Source: Gemmatimonadales bacterium UBA7889 (GTDB taxonomy: Bacteria > Gemmatimonadota > Gemmatimonadetes > Longimicrobiales > Gaopeijiaceae). From it: a DNA stretch of 9,270 nucleotides. The stretch spans positions 1 through 9,270 of the forward strand of contig DLRL01000088.1 of assembly GCA_002501085.1 (NCBI GenBank), read 5' to 3'. Below are positions 6,658-9,270 of the stretch, one piece after another. The notes under the pieces were generated by a model, which did no database searches, was not told the DNA's origin, and worked only from the letters and a program-made list of their open reading frames with translations. The translations under genes and the position numbers were made by a program. How positions within the stretch are numbered: the first letter of the stretch is position 1; the number at the start of each line of letters is the position of its first letter.

Positions 6658-7007
6658 AGGCTCTCGTCCTGGATCTCATCCTCTTCTATAGTGCCGAATG
6701 CTTCCTTGATCCGGATCACAAGGCTAAGACCGACTGCGCTCGTCGCGACGCCTACCACAATCGCGGTAAGTATCAATACGTGAGGAATCGGATTTGAATA
6801 GATGACATCCTCCCCACCTTCAACGAAGATCGGAGCAGTGCCTCCCGTAATCTTCCCCATCGTGATGTAGAGAATGAAGACTGACGTCTGGAAGATATTC
6901 AGCCCAATGATCTTCTTAACCAGGTTACCACGGGCAATAAGCGTGTAAAACCCTACCATCATCAAGAAGATGACAGCCCAATAATTGAACAGTCCTAGAG
7001 CCGTCAA
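6654..7007 (-). CDS. mrpC: Mrp antiporter subunit C (MrpC/MnhC, NuoK-like)
   Basis: This 117-aa, three-helix membrane subunit is homologous to complex I NuoK; MrpC proteins are usually about 110-120 aa. The hallmark NPIPHVLILTAIVVGVA (72-88) matches the D-P-L-P-x-A-L-I-L-T-A-I-V-I motif of the family, preceded by IGLNIFQTSVFILYI (34-48). The tail (101-117) is acidic. The start is a TTG at 7007 in a TTGA overlap with mrpB. It is preferred over the internal ATG pair at residues 16-17 because AGGAG lies 12 bases upstream of it and because an internal start would remove most of helix 1. The 3' end overlaps mrpD (ATGA). Confidence 0.94.
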   Translation of the reverse strand: MTALGLFNYWAVIFLMMVGFYTLIARGNLVKKIIGLNIFQTSVFILYITMGKITGGTAPIFVEGGEDVIYSNPIPHVLILTAIVVGVATSAVGLSLVIRIKEAFGTIEEDEIQDESL

Positions 7008-7429
7008 GTGTCGGCTCTCCTGCGTCCAGCAAACGCATAGAATACCGCAACCATCACACCAAATACGGTGATCAGAACACCAAGCTCCACAAGCAAGATG
7101 CCATAGTGTTGCCCGTGTTCAGGGTCGTGCGCGAGAACCCCATAATCTAGAAAGTTCCCACCCAAAGCCATCGTCACATAACCGACTCCCGCGTATAACA
7201 GTACTCCGAGAGCAGAGCAGATATAGACTGCTTGGGGAGGAAGGACTTTCTTAACATTTTCCAGACCATAGATAAGCGCGTATAGCACGAAACCCGCAGC
7301 GAAAATCACACCCGCTTGGAAACCACCACCCGGACCATAGTCTCCATGGAATTGGACATAGAGCGCGAACACTAGGATGAAGGGGATAAGTATTTTCGCA
7401 CCCACCCTTAGGATCACACGATCATCCAT
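7004..7429 (-). CDS. mrpB: Mrp antiporter subunit B (MrpB/MnhB, MbhF-like)
   Basis: This small four-helix membrane subunit of the Mrp complex is 141 aa from the chosen start, matching typical MrpB (about 140). The family signature FHGDYGPGGGFQAGVI (27-42: H-G-x-x-x-P-G-G-G-F-Q-A-G) is present, with the later LGGNFLDYG (89-97) and HYGILLVELGVLITVFGVM (108-126, containing E115). The frame is open further upstream to a possible ATG at 7546, but those 39 codons are polar, not family-like, and overlap the acidic tail of the preceding gene. The ATG at 7429 has GGGGGA at 7435-7440 with a 5-base spacer and overlaps the previous gene by only 8 bases. The 3' end overlaps mrpC (TTGA). Confidence 0.95.
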   Translation of the reverse strand: MDDRVILRVGAKILIPFILVFALYVQFHGDYGPGGGFQAGVIFAAGFVLYALIYGLENVKKVLPPQAVYICSALGVLLYAGVGYVTMALGGNFLDYGVLAHDPEHGQHYGILLVELGVLITVFGVMVAVFYAFAGRRRADT

Positions 7430-8087
7430 TGGTGTCCCCCAAGGTCTTTTCTTCAGGCGAAATCTGAAGAGTATCCTCTTGAGCTTCTTCCACCCCTCCC
7501 TCGGACACAGGTTTTCCGCTGTCTGTGTCGGAAATCCGTTGACCATTCGAGACTACCCGACGGGGTCGAGGCCCAAGAGATAGAAGGAGCAGCACACCGA
7601 CCAAGGCGGCGAAAATCACCGTTGTTTCGCCCATCGTGTCGTAGCCCCGATATGATGCTAAGACAGAGGTGACAACGTTCGGTATTCCGATTTCGTGTTC
7701 AGATTCTTCGAGGTAATGAGGAGCCACGTGGTGGTGTGCTGGGTTTGAAGCATCCCCGAACTGAGGAATATCCAGAGTGCCATAGACAAGAACTGCACCG
7801 GTTAGGATAACGACGAAAAGAGGTAGAATTGGCCTGTGCTGTGGTTGGTGCTCACTGTGCCCAACCAGAGCGAGTGTTCCAAGCATAAGAATCGTGGAAA
7901 TTCCTGCACCCACAGCCGCTTCAGTGAACGCAACATCAACAGCATCCATGACCACGAACAACCCAGCTGACAAAAGACTATATATGCCCGCCATCATTAC
8001 GGCAGCAAAAAGATTCTTCTGGCGAAGTATGCTAAATGCAGTGATCCCGAGCAGTACCAGCAACGCGATATCTACAAATTCAACCAT
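7422..8087 (-). CDS. MbhD-MbhE-like fusion; detached C-terminal module of MrpA
   Basis: This 221-aa membrane protein corresponds to the C-terminal part of MrpA, or MbhD plus MbhE of membrane-bound hydrogenases (NuoJ-related region). The MbhD/DUF4040 part has NLFAAVMMAGIYSLLSAGLF (25-44) and DVAFTEAAVGAGIS (51-64), with E57 in the conserved A-x-T-E-A-A-x-G motif thought to lie on the proton path. The MbhE part has IPNVVTSVLASYRGYDTMGE (135-154) and a following helix (155-171). Between them lies a polar, histidine-rich loop (111-132, with HHH at 118-120). The tail (172-221) is long, charged and presumably cytoplasmic, an unusual length for this module. ATG start at 8087 sits in a TGATG overlap with mrpG. 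The 3' end overlaps mrpB by 8 bases. Some databases would call it a DUF4040 domain protein or an MrpB-like subunit. Confidence 0.9.
   Translation of the reverse strand: MVEFVDIALLVLLGITAFSILRQKNLFAAVMMAGIYSLLSAGLFVVMDAVDVAFTEAAVGAGISTILMLGTLALVGHSEHQPQHRPILPLFVVILTGAVLVYGTLDIPQFGDASNPAHHHVAPHYLEESEHEIGIPNVVTSVLASYRGYDTMGETTVIFAALVGVLLLLSLGPRPRRVVSNGQRISDTDSGKPVSEGGVEEAQEDTLQISPEEKTLGDTNG
7435..7440 (-). promoter_or_regulatory. Ribosome binding site deciding the mrpB start
   Basis: GGGGGA on the minus strand lies 5 bases before the ATG at 7429. It supports that start over the longer in-frame reading from 7546. Confidence 0.6.
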
Positions 8088-8443
8088 CAGGAATGCTGTC
8101 CGCCATTCAGAGAATTAAACTCTCTAGCACGATCTGCTGGTACTGTGTAGGGTTTGACTCCACCCGACAGTGCAGCACTTGCCAGAGCGTGGGTACTGAT
8201 TGGGCTCGTGAAGAGAAGAAAGACATAAATCAGTATCAAACGAACCAGAACGAGCGTGAGGCCAGCCTGGAAGCACATCCCTAGAAGTAGTAATCCAGCA
8301 CCCATCGTGTCCGTCATACCCGCAGCGTGGAGGCGCGTATAGACATCCGGCATCCGCACGACTCCAATCGTCCCAACGATCATAAAAAAGAGCCCACTGA
8401 GAATCGATATCCAGCTGAGTACTTCGAGAATGAGATCAATCAT
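8087..8443 (-). CDS. mrpG: Mrp antiporter subunit G (MrpG/MnhG, MbhC-like)
   Basis: This 118-aa, three-helix membrane subunit carries the clear family signature GTIGVVRMPDVYTRLHAAG (24-42), followed by MTDTMGAGLLLLG, and TSPISTHALASAA (79-91) after helix 3. The region after residue 92 (SGGVKPYT..., with a polar tail) is family-like. Length matches typical MrpG (110-125). The ATG overlaps the mrpF stop (ATGA); the upstream Shine-Dalgarno is weak (GCAGG), consistent with translational coupling. The 3' end overlaps the MbhD-MbhE-like gene by one base (TGATG). Confidence 0.95.
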   Translation of the reverse strand: MIDLILEVLSWISILSGLFFMIVGTIGVVRMPDVYTRLHAAGMTDTMGAGLLLLGMCFQAGLTLVLVRLILIYVFLLFTSPISTHALASAALSGGVKPYTVPADRAREFNSLNGGQHS

Positions 8444-8724
8444 TCTGAACCTGCTTCAGGAGGTCGTGTCCATCCCAGGTCCCGGTACTCAAAAAACTTC
8501 AGTACAGCGATCGTTCCTATGAAATTGATAAGAGCATACACGATCGCGAGATCGAGAAATTCTGGACGCTCAGTCAAGAAACCCAGAGCTGAAATCAGCA
8601 GTACAGTCTTTGTCCCAAAAGTATTCACAGCGAGTACCCGATCATAAACCGTGGGTCCCATGAGTGCGCGTGTCATCGCGAGGGACATACTCGCTAGTAC
8701 ACCGACCGTCGCTGCAACGAACAC
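8440..8724 (-). CDS. mrpF: Mrp antiporter subunit F (MrpF/MnhF, MbhB-like)
   Basis: This small three-helix subunit of the Mrp complex has the motif MGPTVYDRVLAVNTFGTK (22-39, the G-P-[TS]-x-x-D-R-V-x-A signature) and FLDLAIVYALINFIGTIAV (56-74), both hallmarks of MrpF. I choose the GTG at 8724, giving 94 aa. It forms a TAGTG overlap with the mrpE stop, and GAGGGG at 8734-8739 lies 9 bases upstream. The longer reading from a TTG at 8757 would add 11 polar residues and a 34-base overlap, and that upstream stretch contains the presumed ribosome binding site. The 3' end overlaps mrpG (ATGA). Confidence 0.93.
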   Translation of the reverse strand: MFVAATVGVLASMSLAMTRALMGPTVYDRVLAVNTFGTKTVLLISALGFLTERPEFLDLAIVYALINFIGTIAVLKFFEYRDLGWTRPPEAGSE

Positions 8725-9215
8725 TACAGGTTTCCCCTCGAGCCACTTTCGACCCAACTCACTCGATGATTCATTTGATCCTCTTCACGACCATCTATGT
8801 CCTTAAGCGTGAGAGCATGAATCTCAAGGTCCTGGCCCTGAATACTAGTCGTGATCGTCCCAGGCGTCAGCGTGATCGAATTGGCATAAATCGTCTTGCC
8901 TAAGTCTGACTCTTGACTTGCCCTGAAATGAGTTACAACCGGGCTAATCGGGAGTTTTGGATTGAGGATAACACGAGCCACATTCACGTTCGCGATGAAG
9001 ATTTCCTTCATTAACCACGGGAAGTACACCCAAAAACGACCACCAAGCTGTAGTGGAACACCTTCATGGTCGACTAAATCCATTCGCATTGCCAAGCCGA
9101 CTACGAGCCCACATGAACCTAAGCCAAGTCCAATCAGCAGCGTGTCGGTATAATGGCCCGACAGCAGTAGCCAGAAGATGAAGAGAATCGCGCCTAGTCC
9201 GAGGGCTCGGAGCAC
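8724..9215 (-). CDS. mrpE: Mrp antiporter subunit E (MrpE/MnhE, MbhA-like)
   Basis: This small subunit has two N-terminal hydrophobic segments (about 4-20 and 24-43), a membrane-associated helix with YFPWLMKEIFIANVNVARVI (64-83), and a C-terminal soluble domain containing the hallmark YANSITLTPGTITTSI (110-125). It is 163 aa from the chosen start, close to the family's usual 155-170. Two GTG codons compete, at 9221 and 9215. The second is preferred because AGGGA at 9222-9226 abuts the first but lies 6 bases before the second. An in-frame TAA at 9234-9236 limits any longer start. It is the first recognisable Mrp gene of the operon. The 3' end overlaps mrpF (TAGTG). Confidence 0.95.
   Translation of the reverse strand: MLRALGLGAILFIFWLLLSGHYTDTLLIGLGLGSCGLVVGLAMRMDLVDHEGVPLQLGGRFWVYFPWLMKEIFIANVNVARVILNPKLPISPVVTHFRASQESDLGKTIYANSITLTPGTITTSIQGQDLEIHALTLKDIDGREEDQMNHRVSWVESGSRGNL
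8734..8739 (-). promoter_or_regulatory. Ribosome binding site deciding the mrpF start
   Basis: GAGGGG on the minus strand lies 9 bases before the GTG at 8724, inside the end of mrpE. It favours the 94-aa form of MrpF. Confidence 0.5.
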
Positions 9216-9217
9216 GG

Positions 9218-9270
9218 TCACTCCCTGGCAAGTTTAGGTGGCTGTCGAAGAAGTCTATGGACCTTCCCCG
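9218..9270 (-). CDS. Possible C-terminal end of an upstream gene (partial, 5' end beyond window)
   Basis: One frame is open from the right edge to a TGA at 9218-9220, giving 16 residues ending RQPPKLARE. It would finish 2 bases before the mrpE GTG at 9215, which fits the tight spacing elsewhere in this operon. A second frame is also open across the same short stretch, so this is weak evidence. The residues are basic and not recognisable. If real, the operon starts with a gene outside the window and its promoter is not visible here. Confidence 0.3.
   Translation of the reverse strand, partial: GKVHRLLRQPPKLARE
9222..9226 (-). promoter_or_regulatory. Ribosome binding site deciding the mrpE start
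   Basis: AGGGA (minus strand) lies 6 bases before the GTG at 9215 and directly against the GTG at 9221, so the 9215 start is favoured. Confidence 0.5.

Noticed and set aside
7430..7546. N-terminal extension of mrpB by 39 codons to an ATG at 7546
   Set aside because: The extra residues are polar and unlike MrpB, they overlap the previous gene extensively, and a good ribosome binding site with ATG lies at 7429.
8725..8757. N-terminal extension of mrpF to a TTG at 8757
   Set aside because: The stretch contains the likely ribosome binding site (GAGGGG) for the GTG at 8724, and the shorter form matches the family length.
1..9270. Search for tRNAs, CRISPR repeats, insertion-sequence ends or phage genes
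   Set aside because: No transposase-like frame, tandem spaced repeats or tRNA-like cloverleaf was seen; genes fill nearly all of the window.

Overview
The window looks bacterial. It is gene-dense, with roughly even GC and AT, Shine-Dalgarno-type ribosome binding sites and tightly overlapping genes. Every gene I can support lies on the minus strand, so transcription runs from high to low coordinates. I cannot place the lineage from sequence alone. The style of RdgB and RNase PH fits a non-model Gram-negative-type lineage, perhaps Gemmatimonadota-like, but that is a weak impression. I see no insertion sequences, tRNA or rRNA genes, CRISPR arrays or phage genes. There is no gene-free stretch over 300 bases. 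The largest gap is the 96 bases at 1556-1651.

Block 1 (about 9215 down to 1652) is a ten-gene Mrp/Mnh-type cation/proton antiporter operon. Its order is mrpE, mrpF, mrpG, a MbhD-MbhE-like protein (the detached C-terminal part of MrpA), mrpB, mrpC, mrpD, a second antiporter-type subunit with an MrpA/NuoL-like signature, a small unrecognised two-helix membrane protein, and a third, larger antiporter-type subunit (587 aa). Every junction overlaps (TAGTG, ATGA, TGATG, TTGA, GTGA, or 8 and 11 bases), which suggests strong translational coupling and a single complex. The first seven positions match the order of the Mrp-like half of the archaeal membrane-bound hydrogenase (MbhA-H, with D and E fused here). 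No hydrogenase or other redox subunit is visible. Instead the block ends in two additional proton-channel subunits and the small protein, giving three channel-type subunits as in respiratory complex I.

Block 2 (1555 down to the left edge) is a housekeeping trio. It contains RNase PH (rph, 3' trimming of tRNA), RdgB/HAM1 NTP pyrophosphatase (removal of ITP/XTP) and the N-terminal part of a DUF971/GBBH-like protein cut by the window edge. These genes are also nearly contiguous (0- and 2-base gaps). A 96-base spacer with a small hairpin and no convincing promoter separates them from the antiporter operon.

At the right edge, the last 16 sense codons of an unidentified upstream reading frame may end just before mrpE, so the operon could begin outside the window.

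The most interesting parts are the Mbh-like order without a hydrogenase, the tripled channel subunits whose NuoL-like features are split between two proteins, the detached MrpA C-terminal module, and the small two-helix protein with a glutamate inside its first helix.
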